Shown: piece after piece, positions 42,239 through 51,711 of the stretch
Layout: each line of letters starts with the position of its first letter
Position numbering within the stretch: the first letter of the stretch is position 1
Origin: Microvirga sp. 17 mud 1-3
GTDB lineage: Bacteria > Pseudomonadota > Alphaproteobacteria > Rhizobiales > Beijerinckiaceae
DNA length: 57,500 nucleotides
Direction of reading: 5' to 3'
Assembly (NCBI RefSeq): GCF_003151255.1
Contig: NZ_CP029481.1
Location: forward strand, 3,780,001-3,837,500
Notes under the pieces: model-generated
Database searches by the model: none
What the model was told of the DNA's origin: nothing
Seen by the model: the letters and a program-made list of their open reading frames with translations, nothing else
Made by a program: the position numbers and the translations under genes

Positions 42239-43879
42239 TCAGGGCTTGGGCGAGAAGCGCGAGGCTACGGTGCGCTGGTCCGCGGAGGGCTGCACGGCGA
42301 TGTCCGCACTATGGGCCCAAGTGGCCATTTCATAATGCAGCGGCAGGATTGCCTTCTCTTCCTTCACGATCTCGGCGATCTTGCGGAACAGTTCAAGGCG
42401 TTTGCCCTCCTCGTTCGTCCTTTGTGCCTCGCGCAGCAGGTTGTCGACCTTGGCATTGGAGAAGCGTCCGCGATTGGACGAGCCCATGCCTTCCTTAGTG
42501 TTGCGGGTCGCCACTAGCGAGCGGAAGGTATAAATGCCCTCACGCGAGCCATTGCCCCAGCCGCCGAGATAGGAGCTGAACTGGTACTTGTTGCGCTTCT
42601 CCGAGAAGATCGAGAAGTTTGACGCATCCACCGACGTCTTGATGCCGACGCGGGTCAGCATCTGCGCCAGCGTCTCGGCAATGCGCGCGTCGTTGACATA
42701 GCGGTTGTTCGTTGCGCCGATGACCAGTTCGAAGCCGTTTGGATAGCCGGCCTCGCTCAGAAGGGCCTTAGCCTTTTCCGGATCATAGGAATCCGGGGCG
42801 AAGCCCGTCTCGAAATAGCCGAAGCTGCCGGGCGATAGAAGCTGGCCGGCTGACTGAGCCTGGTCGCGCATCACCTTTTCAACGATGACGTCGCGGGAGA
42901 TGGCGTGGGTGACGGCTTCGCGCACGCGCTTGTCCTTGAACGGGTTCTTGCCATCAGTGCCCTTAATGCCGGGCGTCGGCTCCTGCTCGACATCGAAGGC
43001 CAGATAGATGATGCGCTCCGATACCGTGCCTGTCACGGCCAGCTTGTCGTTAGCCTTGATTCGGCTGAGATCCTGGAGTGGCGGGCGTTCGATGAGATCG
43101 ACCTCGTGGGAAAGCAGGGCGGCAACGCGCGCCACATCATTAGGAATGATGCGCAGGGTCACCTTATCCCAGACCGCCTTTCCCTCGCGGTATTTGTCAT
43201 TGGCGACCAGGTCGATCTTCTCGCCGGGAACGAAGCTCGTATATTTGAACGGGCCTGTACCGACGGCAAGGTCAGTCGAATTGTATTTGTCAGTCGGCCC
43301 CTCGACGAAGCCGTTGCAGCCTTTCAATCCGAAGGTGACTGCGCCCGCGCCGGCCGTCTCGGCCGAAACGATCATGACGTCAGCGAGGTCGACCGGAAGG
43401 ATGGGATAAGGCCCCTTCGTCGTGATGCGAATCTGATGGGGACTCAGCGCCTCGATATTCTCTACGGCCTGGATCTGGCCCATGAACGAGCCGGGGCTGT
43501 CCTTGATGGTAGGAATACGGCAGATCGAATAGATTACGTCATTGGCCGTGAAGGGCTTGCCATTGGAAAAGGTCACGCCTTCGGCGAGATTGACGATCCA
43601 GGTCCTCTCGTCCGGCGCTTCCCAGGATTTTGCAAGGCCGGGTGCGGCGCGGCCGGATTTCTCATCAATTCGGAACAGAGGCTCGAACACATGCATGCTC
43701 AGCGCACTGTTGGGCGTCAGGTTGTGAAAATGCGGATCTAGCGTGGTTGGCGGGCTCGACAGGGCGATACGAATTGCATTTTCCGCCGCCGCCGCTGCGC
43801 TCGTTGAGAAGATCACTGCGAGGGCAGCACCCTTCAAGGATGCAGACATAGTGCGTCCGTTAGTTCGCGTCATTCTCAT
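42239..43879 (-). CDS. Periplasmic solute-binding protein, SBP family 5 (hyu cluster)
   Basis: This family 5 receptor of about 546 residues has a Sec signal peptide (GAALAVIFSTSAAAAAEN region). It has LSSPPTTLDPHFHNLTPN, LAEGVTFSNGKPFTANDVIYS and GTGPFKYTSFVPGE. Start choice: GGTGGGAGGAAGT precedes ATG 43879, and a second ATG (43873) lies 6 nt further with better spacing. A GTG 12 nt upstream would lie inside the ribosome site. It is the first gene of the minus-strand operon and is divergent from the fused ATPase. Ligand unknown; hydantoin- or peptide-like compounds fit the context. Confidence 0.92.
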   Translation of the reverse strand: MRMTRTNGRTMSASLKGAALAVIFSTSAAAAAENAIRIALSSPPTTLDPHFHNLTPNSALSMHVFEPLFRIDEKSGRAAPGLAKSWEAPDERTWIVNLAEGVTFSNGKPFTANDVIYSICRIPTIKDSPGSFMGQIQAVENIEALSPHQIRITTKGPYPILPVDLADVMIVSAETAGAGAVTFGLKGCNGFVEGPTDKYNSTDLAVGTGPFKYTSFVPGEKIDLVANDKYREGKAVWDKVTLRIIPNDVARVAALLSHEVDLIERPPLQDLSRIKANDKLAVTGTVSERIIYLAFDVEQEPTPGIKGTDGKNPFKDKRVREAVTHAISRDVIVEKVMRDQAQSAGQLLSPGSFGYFETGFAPDSYDPEKAKALLSEAGYPNGFELVIGATNNRYVNDARIAETLAQMLTRVGIKTSVDASNFSIFSEKRNKYQFSSYLGGWGNGSREGIYTFRSLVATRNTKEGMGSSNRGRFSNAKVDNLLREAQRTNEEGKRLELFRKIAEIVKEEKAILPLHYEMATWAHSADIAVQPSADQRTVASRFSPKP

Positions 43880-43974
43880 ACTTCCTCCCACCGGATTTCC
43901 GTCAATTGCACGGAGAACTTAGATTTTTTTTACCTTACGCAGGCTGGCATTAGTCGGGCCGCCGATATGGAATC

Positions 43975-43998
43975 GGTATACGAGTATTCTTGTATACG
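43975..43998. promoter_or_regulatory. Paired GTATAC sites in the divergent transporter region
   Basis: GTATAC occurs at 43976-43981 and 43992-43997, 16 bp centre to centre (about 1.5 helical turns), in the gap between the binding-protein and fused-ATPase starts. GTATAC is the core of many FCD-GntR operators (T-N-GTATAC-N-A). The regulator at 38286 is the natural candidate. Confidence 0.5.
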
Positions 43999-44041
43999 CA
44001 ACCCGATTATGCTGATAGGAGAGGAAAATGGGAGCGCGGCA

Positions 44042-45793
44042 GTGACCGAATGTCGACCGACTGCAGGGAGTGAGAGCCAAGTGAATCTGCTTGAAATTGA
44101 AAGCCTGGGCGTTGCATTTCCGCTTCGCCGAAAGTCCGTCCAGGCGATCGATGGTCTTTCGCTTACCATCGCTGCCGGCGAAGTAGTCGGCGTTATCGGC
44201 GAGTCGGGCGCCGGCAAATCGACGGTGGGCCGCGCCATCATCAACCTTATTGACGTCCCAGGTTACGTGAGCGGCGGCAGGATCAGCTTTCAGGGCAGAG
44301 ATCTGCTGAAACTCGGCGAGACCGAGCGAAACGCAGTTCGTGGCCACAAGGTCGGCTACATCTTTCAGAATCCGCTGACCTCACTGAACCCGGTGCTGAG
44401 CATCGGCCAGCAGATGATCGAGACGATCGTGCGATTGCGGGGCCTGTCCATAGCCGAGGCGCGTAAGGAAGCCATCGGTCTACTCGAACGGGTACAAATC
44501 CCTAATCCCGCAGAGAGACTGGAGCAGTTCTCGCATCAACTGAGCGGCGGCCAGCGTCAGCGCGTGGTAATCGCCATCGCAATCTGCGGCAATCCGGCCC
44601 TGCTGATCGCCGACGAGCCGACCACAGCGCTGGATGTGACGATCCAGGCATCGATTCTGTCCCTGATCAAGGAACTATGCGTCGAGCGCAACATCGGTTG
44701 CCTTCTCATCACGCACGACATGGGTGTCATCGCCACGATGGCCGACAGAGTCTATGTGATGCTGAACGGGCGTCTGGTCGAGCAGGGTACGGCTCAGCAG
44801 GTTATTTCCTCGCCCCGGGAGCCCTACACGAAGCGGCTGATCTCAGCGATTCCGCCTATGAGCCGTCGTCTGCATCGGCTTTCAGCACCTTCGCTGGTCA
44901 GTGCAAACCCAAGCGGCGATCTACAAAAAGCAATGGACTATCTGCAGGGCGGCAAGAAGGCAGAACGCAAGGCAAGTCAGGAACCGGTCGTCGAGGTCCG
45001 TAACTTGTGCAAGACCTTCATGCGTAAGAGCGGCTTTCTGAGCAAGCCGGCGCCACCGTTTCATGCCTTGAGCGATATTTCCTTCGTCGTGAACGAGGGC
45101 GAGACGGTTGGCATCGTTGGCGAGAGCGGCAGCGGCAAGTCGACGATCGGGCGCATCATGCTAGGCCTGCTGAAACCGACGTCGGGAACGATCCTCTATC
45201 AAGGCGTTGATGTGAATGCGCCTGCCTCTGCCAGAGATGCAATGCGGCGCAGACTGGACATGCAGATCATCTTCCAGGATCCGTCCTCCTCGCTGGATCC
45301 CCGCATGCAGATCGGCCGCTCCATCGCCATGGGCATGAAGATCCATGGGCTCGTGAAAAGCAATGCTGAACGAGAAGCCATCGTGCGCGGCCTCCTAGAG
45401 CGGGTCGGCCTGCCGCCGAATGCTGCCGAATGCTATCCGCACCAGTTCTCTGGCGGACAGCTTCAGCGCATTTCAATTGCGCGCGCGCTGGCGTCGCGCC
45501 CGAGATTCATCTTCTGCGACGAACCCACTTCGGCCCTCGACGTGTCCTTCCAGGCCCAAGTTCTGAACCTGCTGAAGGACTTGCAGGACGAACATGGCTT
45601 GACCCTGCTGTTCGTCAGCCATGATCTGGCCGTCATCCGCCAGATGTGTGACCGCATTATCGTCATGGAACGCGGCCGCATGCAGGAAATCGGCGGTAAC
45701 GACCAAATTTTCCATGATCCGCAGAGCCCTTACACACAGGAGCTACTGCGCGCCATGCCTACTGTGGACAGGGTTTTAAGCAGTCTGACCTGA
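44042..45793 (+). CDS. Fused DppD-DppF ABC importer ATPase (hyu cluster)
   Basis: This polypeptide of about 583 residues has two nucleotide-binding domains. Domain 1 has GESGAGKS, LSGGQRQRV and [11 protein letters not shown]; domain 2 has [17 protein letters not shown] and FCDEPTSALD. Positions are about 47-54 and 361-368 counted from the chosen start. The start is uncertain: GTG 44042 follows GGGAGCGCGGCA, GTG 44081 follows GGGAG at 10 nt, and ATG 43967 lies before the operator sites and is less likely. A six-codon frame from ATG 44028, with AGGAGAGG ahead, ends overlapping GTG 44042. It probably energises the minus-strand permeases. A 44-residue linker rich in Lys and Gln joins the domains. 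Confidence 0.88.
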   Translation: MTECRPTAGSESQVNLLEIESLGVAFPLRRKSVQAIDGLSLTIAAGEVVGVIGESGAGKSTVGRAIINLIDVPGYVSGGRISFQGRDLLKLGETERNAVRGHKVGYIFQNPLTSLNPVLSIGQQMIETIVRLRGLSIAEARKEAIGLLERVQIPNPAERLEQFSHQLSGGQRQRVVIAIAICGNPALLIADEPTTALDVTIQASILSLIKELCVERNIGCLLITHDMGVIATMADRVYVMLNGRLVEQGTAQQVISSPREPYTKRLISAIPPMSRRLHRLSAPSLVSANPSGDLQKAMDYLQGGKKAERKASQEPVVEVRNLCKTFMRKSGFLSKPAPPFHALSDISFVVNEGETVGIVGESGSGKSTIGRIMLGLLKPTSGTILYQGVDVNAPASARDAMRRRLDMQIIFQDPSSSLDPRMQIGRSIAMGMKIHGLVKSNAEREAIVRGLLERVGLPPNAAECYPHQFSGGQLQRISIARALASRPRFIFCDEPTSALDVSFQAQVLNLLKDLQDEHGLTLLFVSHDLAVIRQMCDRIIVMERGRMQEIGGNDQIFHDPQSPYTQELLRAMPTVDRVLSSLT

Positions 45794-45820
45794 CCAATCC
45801 CATCCCGGAATACCATCCAA

Positions 45821-45848
45821 CAAGGTGGCTGTAGAAGCAGGCACCTTG
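45821..45848 (+). terminator. Hairpin between fused ATPase and beta-propeller genes
   Basis: CAAGGTGGCTG (45821-45831) and CAGGCACCTTG (45838-45848) pair except for one position, with a 6-nt loop, followed by AATTTATAATC. It could terminate part of the transcripts of the ATPase gene or act as an attenuator before the next gene, which starts 29 nt on. Confidence 0.5.
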
Positions 45849-45876
45849 AATTTATAATCTTCAGGAATGACAAGAG

Positions 45877-47196
45877 ATGACCGTTCTCGCCAAGATAGCC
45901 ATGCCCGCCGGCCAGTTGCCGAGCCTCGATTGCCAGGTGCAGCGCATCGGCCATGGCATGGAGCACCAATTCTTTGGCTATTACAACAAGACCCCCTGGG
46001 ATCCCAGCGGACGCTACCTCCTGTGCCAGCGCGCGCCGATGATGACTGGCGACCTAACGGGAAAGGAGGTTGCCCAAATCATCTGCATCGACAGCGCGAA
46101 CAATTATGCAATGCAGGTCGTGGGGGAAACCACGACTTGGAACTGGCAGATGGGCGCGCAACTTCAGTGGCTGGAGGGTCTGCCCGGCCGCCAGATCATA
46201 TATAATACCCGCGCTCCGGACCGCCGGCCGGGAAGCTTTAACAACAGCTTTCGTGCAACGATCACTAATCTGGACGACGGCGAGACTCGGCATCTGCCAT
46301 TGCCCATCTACGTCATTGCCCGCGATTCCAGCTTTGGGCTGTCGATCAACTACTCGCGGCTCGAGGTGACCCACAAGACGATCGGCTATCGCGCCACGGG
46401 ACCGGAGCCGGAACTGGCTCTGGCTCCGGAGGACGACGGGATCATCTGGATGGATCTCGCGACCGGCGAAAACCGCCTCATCGTCTCCCTGGCCCAACTA
46501 TGCAACCACCAGCCGCGCGCTTCGATGGACAAAGCGATCCATTGGGTCACCCATCTGGAGATCAATCCTTCGGGAACCCGGTTCCTCTTCATCCATCGTT
46601 GGACCGAGCGGGTCGAGGATGAGACCTGCTTCCTGCATCGCCTCTATAGCTGCAATTCCGACGGCAGTGACCTGCAACTCCTGGAATGCAGCGACCACCC
46701 ACTCCCTCAGTTGGCAGACGATTTCGATCCTTCGACCGTAGGTACCTTCGACTACGAGAAGTCGGAATACCAGATTTCACATCCGCTCTGGCGGGATGAT
46801 GACACGCTGATCGTCTGGGGACCGCACATGGGTGAGATCGGCTATCATCTCTACGATGTCGTCAGCGGCGAAGTCACCCGCATCGGTCGTGGCGTCCTGA
46901 CCGAGAACGGTCACATGACCTATTCGGCCGACGGAAAATGGCTGCTTTCGGATACCTACCCTGACTCCAAGACCAATATCCGCAAGCTCCTGCTTTGGGA
47001 TGCGGAGAAAGAAGTCTGCCATTGTGTGGGGGATTTTTACACCAGTCCGGATCTTGGTAAGCACAATCGTTGCGACCTACATCCCCGCTGGAGCCGAGAT
47101 CATCGTTTCGCCTGTATCGACTCTGTGCATGAAGGGCTCCGATCTATGTATTTGGTTGACCTGACATCGATCATAAGCTGCGTGTCAGAAGAGTAG
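45877..47196 (+). CDS. Uncharacterised beta-propeller-like protein
   Basis: This 439-residue protein has no signal peptide and no catalytic family I can name with certainty. The N-terminal motif HQFFGYYNKTPWDPSGRYLL (about 30-49), then WNWQMGAQLQWLEG (about 88-101), IIYNTRAP and many repeated beta-strand blocks ending in D-G or D-x-G (NPSGTRFLFIHRW, TYSADGKWLLSDTY) give it the look of a WD40/TolB/oligogalacturonate-lyase-like propeller. Cytoplasmic location next to a peptide/hydantoin importer suggests a lyase or sensor of the imported compound, but this is a guess. It follows the fused ATPase gene by 83 nt. Confidence 0.75.
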   Translation: MTVLAKIAMPAGQLPSLDCQVQRIGHGMEHQFFGYYNKTPWDPSGRYLLCQRAPMMTGDLTGKEVAQIICIDSANNYAMQVVGETTTWNWQMGAQLQWLEGLPGRQIIYNTRAPDRRPGSFNNSFRATITNLDDGETRHLPLPIYVIARDSSFGLSINYSRLEVTHKTIGYRATGPEPELALAPEDDGIIWMDLATGENRLIVSLAQLCNHQPRASMDKAIHWVTHLEINPSGTRFLFIHRWTERVEDETCFLHRLYSCNSDGSDLQLLECSDHPLPQLADDFDPSTVGTFDYEKSEYQISHPLWRDDDTLIVWGPHMGEIGYHLYDVVSGEVTRIGRGVLTENGHMTYSADGKWLLSDTYPDSKTNIRKLLLWDAEKEVCHCVGDFYTSPDLGKHNRCDLHPRWSRDHRFACIDSVHEGLRSMYLVDLTSIISCVSEE

Positions 47197-47428
47197 GAGA
47201 CTATGCCCTTACGCGCTTCGATCTATCTCAATTCGACAGGCTATTCATGTGGACTGTACTAGCCTTGCACCCTTGAGGAGTCATACACAAACTAGCCACC
47301 GGTTGTGGCGCTATCGACGCAAATGCCACGTAGAAGTGAGCGGCATCCATGCATGGTTAGAGGGACGTACCATGCTGCCAGGCACCTTCATATGAGGATA
47401 CTTCGTGAAGCTCGACCGTGCGCCTGTC

Positions 47429-48670
47429 TCAGAAGCGGTCCGCCGCGAACGGCCGCGCATCGGCGAAGGTCGGCTCCCCTGTGATCATTTCGGCCAGCAG
47501 CCGTCCGGTCGCCGGGCCGAGCGTGAAGCCATGGTGGGCGTGACCGAACGCGAACCACAACCCTTTGTGACGCGGCGCCTCCCCGATGACCGGACGCATA
47601 TCCGGAAGGCATGGCCGGTTGCCGAGCCAGGGGGTTGTCTCGACGGCCTCGCCCATCGGAAGAAGTTTCCGCGCGATGGGTTCGAGGCGGTTGATCTGAA
47701 CCGGCGTCGGTTTTGAGTCGCGCGGCGCAAACTCGATTCCGGTGGTCAAGCGGACGCCCTGCGTCATCGGAGCGAGAACGTAGCCATATTCGACGTCGAC
47801 GATGGAATTGCGCAGACCATCCGTTTCCGCCTGCCGGAAGTGGCGGTGATAGCCACGCTTGACTTCCAGAGGAATGCGATAACCGAGCGGCTTAAAAATC
47901 GCATCGGACCAAGCGCCGAGGGCAACCACCACGTTACGAGCATGAACCGGACCATCGCGATCTTGCAGCGTCCAGCCTTCTTTATCCCAACTGAGAGACC
48001 TCGCGTCACCGCTCAGTATCGCACCGCCTTGGCTCTCAAACAGGCGCGCATAGCTTTGCGTGATGGCGCCAGGGTCCGACACTGTCCAAGGGTCTTGCCA
48101 TTGAATTGCGCCGGCCGCCTCTCCCCGCAAGCCCGGCTCAAGCTGCTTCAGGCTCTCCCAACTCAGAACCTTGGATTTCAATCCGTACGGATTGAGGAGA
48201 TGGCGCGTCTCGACCGCTTGGCGAAGAACGCTCTCTGACCTGAAGAGCTCAAGCCAGCCGTCCTTGCGAACCAGATTCCCGACGCCCGCGGCCTCGATCA
48301 ATGGCTGATGCTCGACGATGGAGTTCTCGATCAGAGGCAGCATGGCGCGGGTGGCATCGGCAAGCCGTTGAGGCGATGACTGCCGCCAATATTCGAACAG
48401 CCACGGCGCAATGCGTGGGAGAAACGACCAATGAAAGCGCACATCCAGGCGCGTGTTCGTGGCATATCGAAGAAGCGCCGGCATCGAACGCGGAAACGCA
48501 TAAGGGATAACACTGGACCTCTCAATGAGACCCGCATTCCCATAGCTGGTTTCTTCGCCTGCACCGCGCCGGTCAAGCAACGCGACCGCGCGACCGCGCG
48601 CCTGGAGATGAAGGGCGGTACTCACTCCAACGATACCCGCGCCGAGCACGACAGCATCAAAACGCTTCAC
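47429..48670 (-). CDS. FAD-dependent D-amino-acid dehydrogenase-like oxidoreductase (DadA type)
   Basis: This 413-residue DAO-fold flavoprotein has GAGIVGVSTALHL (Rossmann loop, about 10-22), LLDRRGAGEETSYGNAG (about 31-47), VVVALGAWSD (about 250-259), and the C-terminal FAD-binding FGHAHHGFTLGPATGR and LAEMITGE. Family members oxidise D-amino acids, glycine or related amines and pass electrons to the quinone pool. The start is GTG at 48670 with GGAG 7 nt before. It follows the RpiR gene by 67 nt as last gene of the cluster-6 operon. Its substrate is likely a D-amino acid released from the imported compound (inference). Confidence 0.87.
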   Translation of the reverse strand: MKRFDAVVLGAGIVGVSTALHLQARGRAVALLDRRGAGEETSYGNAGLIERSSVIPYAFPRSMPALLRYATNTRLDVRFHWSFLPRIAPWLFEYWRQSSPQRLADATRAMLPLIENSIVEHQPLIEAAGVGNLVRKDGWLELFRSESVLRQAVETRHLLNPYGLKSKVLSWESLKQLEPGLRGEAAGAIQWQDPWTVSDPGAITQSYARLFESQGGAILSGDARSLSWDKEGWTLQDRDGPVHARNVVVALGAWSDAIFKPLGYRIPLEVKRGYHRHFRQAETDGLRNSIVDVEYGYVLAPMTQGVRLTTGIEFAPRDSKPTPVQINRLEPIARKLLPMGEAVETTPWLGNRPCLPDMRPVIGEAPRHKGLWFAFGHAHHGFTLGPATGRLLAEMITGEPTFADARPFAADRF

Positions 48671-48737
48671 AATAAACTCCGTATTCTGCCTGCCGCGCTC
48701 ACGTCGTCATGCCGGTTCGCTCAATTGCGGGTATAGT

Positions 48738-49622
48738 CTAGTCGGTAGGTTGGAATGGCGGCGCATTCCGCCCCACGTGGCCGACAAACTGCCCGTAGCT
48801 GCGGGCAATTTGGTTCAACCGATCTTCAATGCCGGCGCCCAGTTCGACAAAGACTGCGTTCACCAGAAGATGCACGAAGGTCACGATACAGGCTGAACTC
48901 GCCCAAAAAAGATTGAGCTCGGTTGGAATATAGAAAGCTTCGCTCGAGCAATCTTTCGCCCAGCCATTATACTCATCCGTGATAATGGTGACGGGCACAT
49001 CGAGCTCATGAGCCTGGCGAGCCAGCAATTCGGCCTGCTGCGAATAGCGACGGTTCTCAAAGATCACCAAGGCCATTTTCTGCGGATCCCCGAGCAACAC
49101 CTCGGCGAAGTGCCCGGAGCCGACATCGACCAATTGCACGCCATCTCGCAGATATTGAAGATGCAGTGCCATCATCATGGCGTTACTGCGCTCGGTCTGG
49201 AAGCCTGCGATCAGGATCTGTTTCCGAGTGGCAATCCGCTTCGCTACGGTCGCCATCTCACGGCCCTGCGCCAGCTCGTACACCTTTACGAGGCCTTCGA
49301 TATGCAGCTCAAGGGAGCGGGGCAGTGTCTGACCAGTGCGTCCGTTGCGCTGGAACTCCTGAAGCCGCTCACCGAGGCGCCAAGGGCTGTCGCTCAGATC
49401 GTCGCGCAATTCGGCCTTGAACTCTTTGAAATGCCGATAACCGAGGGAACGGCAGAACCGGCCCACCGTGACCTCGCTGACACCGATCTTCCGCGCGAGG
49501 GACGCCGAGCTTTCAAAGGGCAGATACCGCAGATTGGCGAGGATATATTGCGCGATCGCCCTTCCTGAAGGAGTCGTGTCGGCGAGCTTATCTTCGAGGA
49601 CTTTTCGAATACTCTCGCTCAC
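48738..49622 (-). CDS. RpiR-family regulator (HTH plus SIS domain)
   Basis: This 294-residue regulator has an N-terminal HTH (about 1-77: SLARKIGVSEVTVGRFCRSLGYRHFKEFK) and a sugar-isomerase (SIS) domain (about 118-255, with ILIAGFQTERSNA, LVIFENRRYSQQ and TIITDEYN). SIS usually binds phosphosugars, so an RpiR protein in a peptide/D-amino-acid operon is unusual; its ligand may be a modified sugar amine. The start is GTG 49622 with GGAGAG 6 nt ahead. It follows the dppF gene by 78 nt and precedes DadA, so regulator and target share a transcript. Confidence 0.9.
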   Translation of the reverse strand: MSESIRKVLEDKLADTTPSGRAIAQYILANLRYLPFESSASLARKIGVSEVTVGRFCRSLGYRHFKEFKAELRDDLSDSPWRLGERLQEFQRNGRTGQTLPRSLELHIEGLVKVYELAQGREMATVAKRIATRKQILIAGFQTERSNAMMMALHLQYLRDGVQLVDVGSGHFAEVLLGDPQKMALVIFENRRYSQQAELLARQAHELDVPVTIITDEYNGWAKDCSSEAFYIPTELNLFWASSACIVTFVHLLVNAVFVELGAGIEDRLNQIARSYGQFVGHVGRNAPPFQPTD

Positions 49623-49700
49623 GTCACTCTCCGTATGCTGTAAGGGCGTAACATATCCGTCCCCGATCGGAACTCCTTGTCAAGTAACTCTGTTCAAAAG

Positions 49701-50726
49701 TCAGACAGCACCCTCATCCAGATGGCAGGCCATCTGCTGGCCCACGCCCACGTCTCGCAGCACCGGCTCCTCGCGGCGGCAACGGTCGAACGCGAATGGG
49801 CAGCGCGTATGAAACCGGCAACCCGGCGGGGGATTCATCGGGCTCGGAACGTCCCCCTGCAAGATCATCCGCTTCGCCTTGTTTCGGGGATCGGGCACGG
49901 GCGCCGCGGACATGAGCGCGCGCGTATAGGGATGGCGCGGCGTGTCGAAGATCGCATCCCGTCCACCGATCTCGACCACGCGGCCGAGATACATCACGAC
50001 CACCCGGTGCGCGATATACTCGACGACCCCGAGATCGTGAGAGATGAAAAGGTAGGAAAGGCCCAGCTCCTCCTGCAGGTCCTTCATAAGATTGAGGACC
50101 TGCGCCTGTACCGAGACGTCGAGCGCCGAGACGGGCTCGTCGGCGATGATCGTGCGTGGGCCGAGCGCCAAAGCGCGCGCGATTCCGATACGCTGGCGCT
50201 GCCCCCCGGAAAATTCATGCGGAAGCTTATCAATCCCTTCGGGACGCAAGCCCACTTTCCTGAACAGTTCCGCGACCTTTTCCCGCCGCGCAGCACCGGG
50301 GAACATGCCGAAATTCTCCAGTGGCTCCGCCACGATCTGCCCCGCCGTAAGACGGGGGTTGAGACACGCGAAGGGGTCCTGAAACACCATTTGAATCTGC
50401 TGGCGAGCCAGGCGCATTTCTGCCCGTGACAGCGCCGTGATATCCTGCCCCTCCAGAATGATCTCGCCGGCCGTCGGCTCCATCAACCGCATAGCAAGTT
50501 TACCAACAGTCGACTTCCCGCATCCGGATTCACCCACAATGCAGAGGGTTTCGCCGCGGTTGAGCGCGAAGCTCACCCCGTCCACTGCCCGCACGTGTCT
50601 TTTGGCGCGGCGCAGAAGGCCGCTTGGCACGGGGAAGTGCTTGGTCAGATTGCGGACTTCCAGCAGCGTTCCCGAGGAGGCCACGTTCATCGCGTTGCCG
50701 GGCTTAGAGTTGGGAAGTGTCGTCAT
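49701..50726 (-). CDS. Dpp/Opp-type ABC importer ATPase, DppF-like (cluster 6)
   Basis: This 341-residue ATPase has GESGCGKST (about 65-73), [28 protein letters not shown] and the C-terminal [10 protein letters not shown] motif. The start at 50726 overlaps the dppD stop (ATGA); a longer in-frame reading through the neighbour is rejected. It is the partner of the DppD-like protein and the last transporter gene of the operon, followed by RpiR and DadA. Confidence 0.93.
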   Translation of the reverse strand: MTTLPNSKPGNAMNVASSGTLLEVRNLTKHFPVPSGLLRRAKRHVRAVDGVSFALNRGETLCIVGESGCGKSTVGKLAMRLMEPTAGEIILEGQDITALSRAEMRLARQQIQMVFQDPFACLNPRLTAGQIVAEPLENFGMFPGAARREKVAELFRKVGLRPEGIDKLPHEFSGGQRQRIGIARALALGPRTIIADEPVSALDVSVQAQVLNLMKDLQEELGLSYLFISHDLGVVEYIAHRVVVMYLGRVVEIGGRDAIFDTPRHPYTRALMSAAPVPDPRNKAKRMILQGDVPSPMNPPPGCRFHTRCPFAFDRCRREEPVLRDVGVGQQMACHLDEGAV

Positions 50727-51709
50727 CCGGGCATGACCTCCGATGCGTGGTGGCAAGCTGCAAGGTGTCCAGCTCCAACATCCCGGATTTCGGGTGTCTC
50801 GGTTCGGCAGAGGGCGGTCGCATGAGGGCAGCGAGGCGCGAATGCGCATCCTACGATTTCCTCACGCAATGATGGGACGACGCCGGGAATTTCAGTGAGG
50901 CGCTTATGTCCCCGCCCTCCGAGCCTCGGCATCGAAGCCATGAGCCCTCGCGTGTAAGGGTGAGCGGGACGATCGAACAGCTCTTCGACCGTGGCTTCCT
51001 CCACCTTCCGACCCGCATACATGACGATCACGCGCTGGCAGGTTTCAGCCACCACCCCGAGATCGTGAGTGATCAGAATCACGGATGTGCCGGTGCGATC
51101 CTTGAGGCTACGGACAAGGTCCAGGATCTGCGCCTGAATGGTGACATCAAGTGCGGTCGTGGGTTCGTCGGCGATCAGGAGTTTTGGATTGCATACCAAA
51201 CCCATGGCGATCATGACCCGCTGGCGCATGCCGCCGGAGAACTGATGCGGGTAGGAATCGAGGCGGCTCTTGGGCTCCGGAATCTGCACGAGCCGGAGCA
51301 TCTCCAATGCGCGAGCCCTGGCCTGCGACTTGGACACTCCCTCATGTATCCGAACAGCTTCGGAAATCTGATGGCCCACCGTCATCAATGGATTGAGGCT
51401 GGTCATCGGCTCCTGAAAGATCATCGCCATGCGCTGGCCGCGCAGACCGCGCATATACTCCTCGTCTCGCCCGACCAGTTCGTCGCCTTCCAGGCGGACA
51501 GAGCCGCCGGTCACGCGGACGCCACGGGTCGGCAGCAATCCCATGATCGAGAGCGCGGTCACGCTCTTGCCACAGCCGGACTCACCCACGACTCCGACGG
51601 TCTCGCCCTTGTGCACGTCGAAGGATACGCCGTCGACGGCGCGCACGACCGCATCCTCCAACAGAAACTGGACCTTGAGATCCCGAACAGACAGCAAAGG
51701 GGCGGTCAT
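50723..51709 (-). CDS. Dpp/Opp-type ABC importer ATPase, DppD-like (cluster 6)
   Basis: This 328-residue ATPase has GESGCGKS (about 40-47), [29 protein letters not shown] and the [11 protein letters not shown]-terminal motif. The ATG at 51709 is preferred over an in-frame GTG 6 nt upstream because GGAG then lies 9 nt before it. It starts 2 nt after the dppC stop, so translation is coupled. It forms a heterodimer with the DppF-like protein. Confidence 0.93.
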   Translation of the reverse strand: MTAPLLSVRDLKVQFLLEDAVVRAVDGVSFDVHKGETVGVVGESGCGKSVTALSIMGLLPTRGVRVTGGSVRLEGDELVGRDEEYMRGLRGQRMAMIFQEPMTSLNPLMTVGHQISEAVRIHEGVSKSQARARALEMLRLVQIPEPKSRLDSYPHQFSGGMRQRVMIAMGLVCNPKLLIADEPTTALDVTIQAQILDLVRSLKDRTGTSVILITHDLGVVAETCQRVIVMYAGRKVEEATVEELFDRPAHPYTRGLMASMPRLGGRGHKRLTEIPGVVPSLREEIVGCAFAPRCPHATALCRTETPEIRDVGAGHLAACHHASEVMPG

Positions 51710-51711
51710 GA

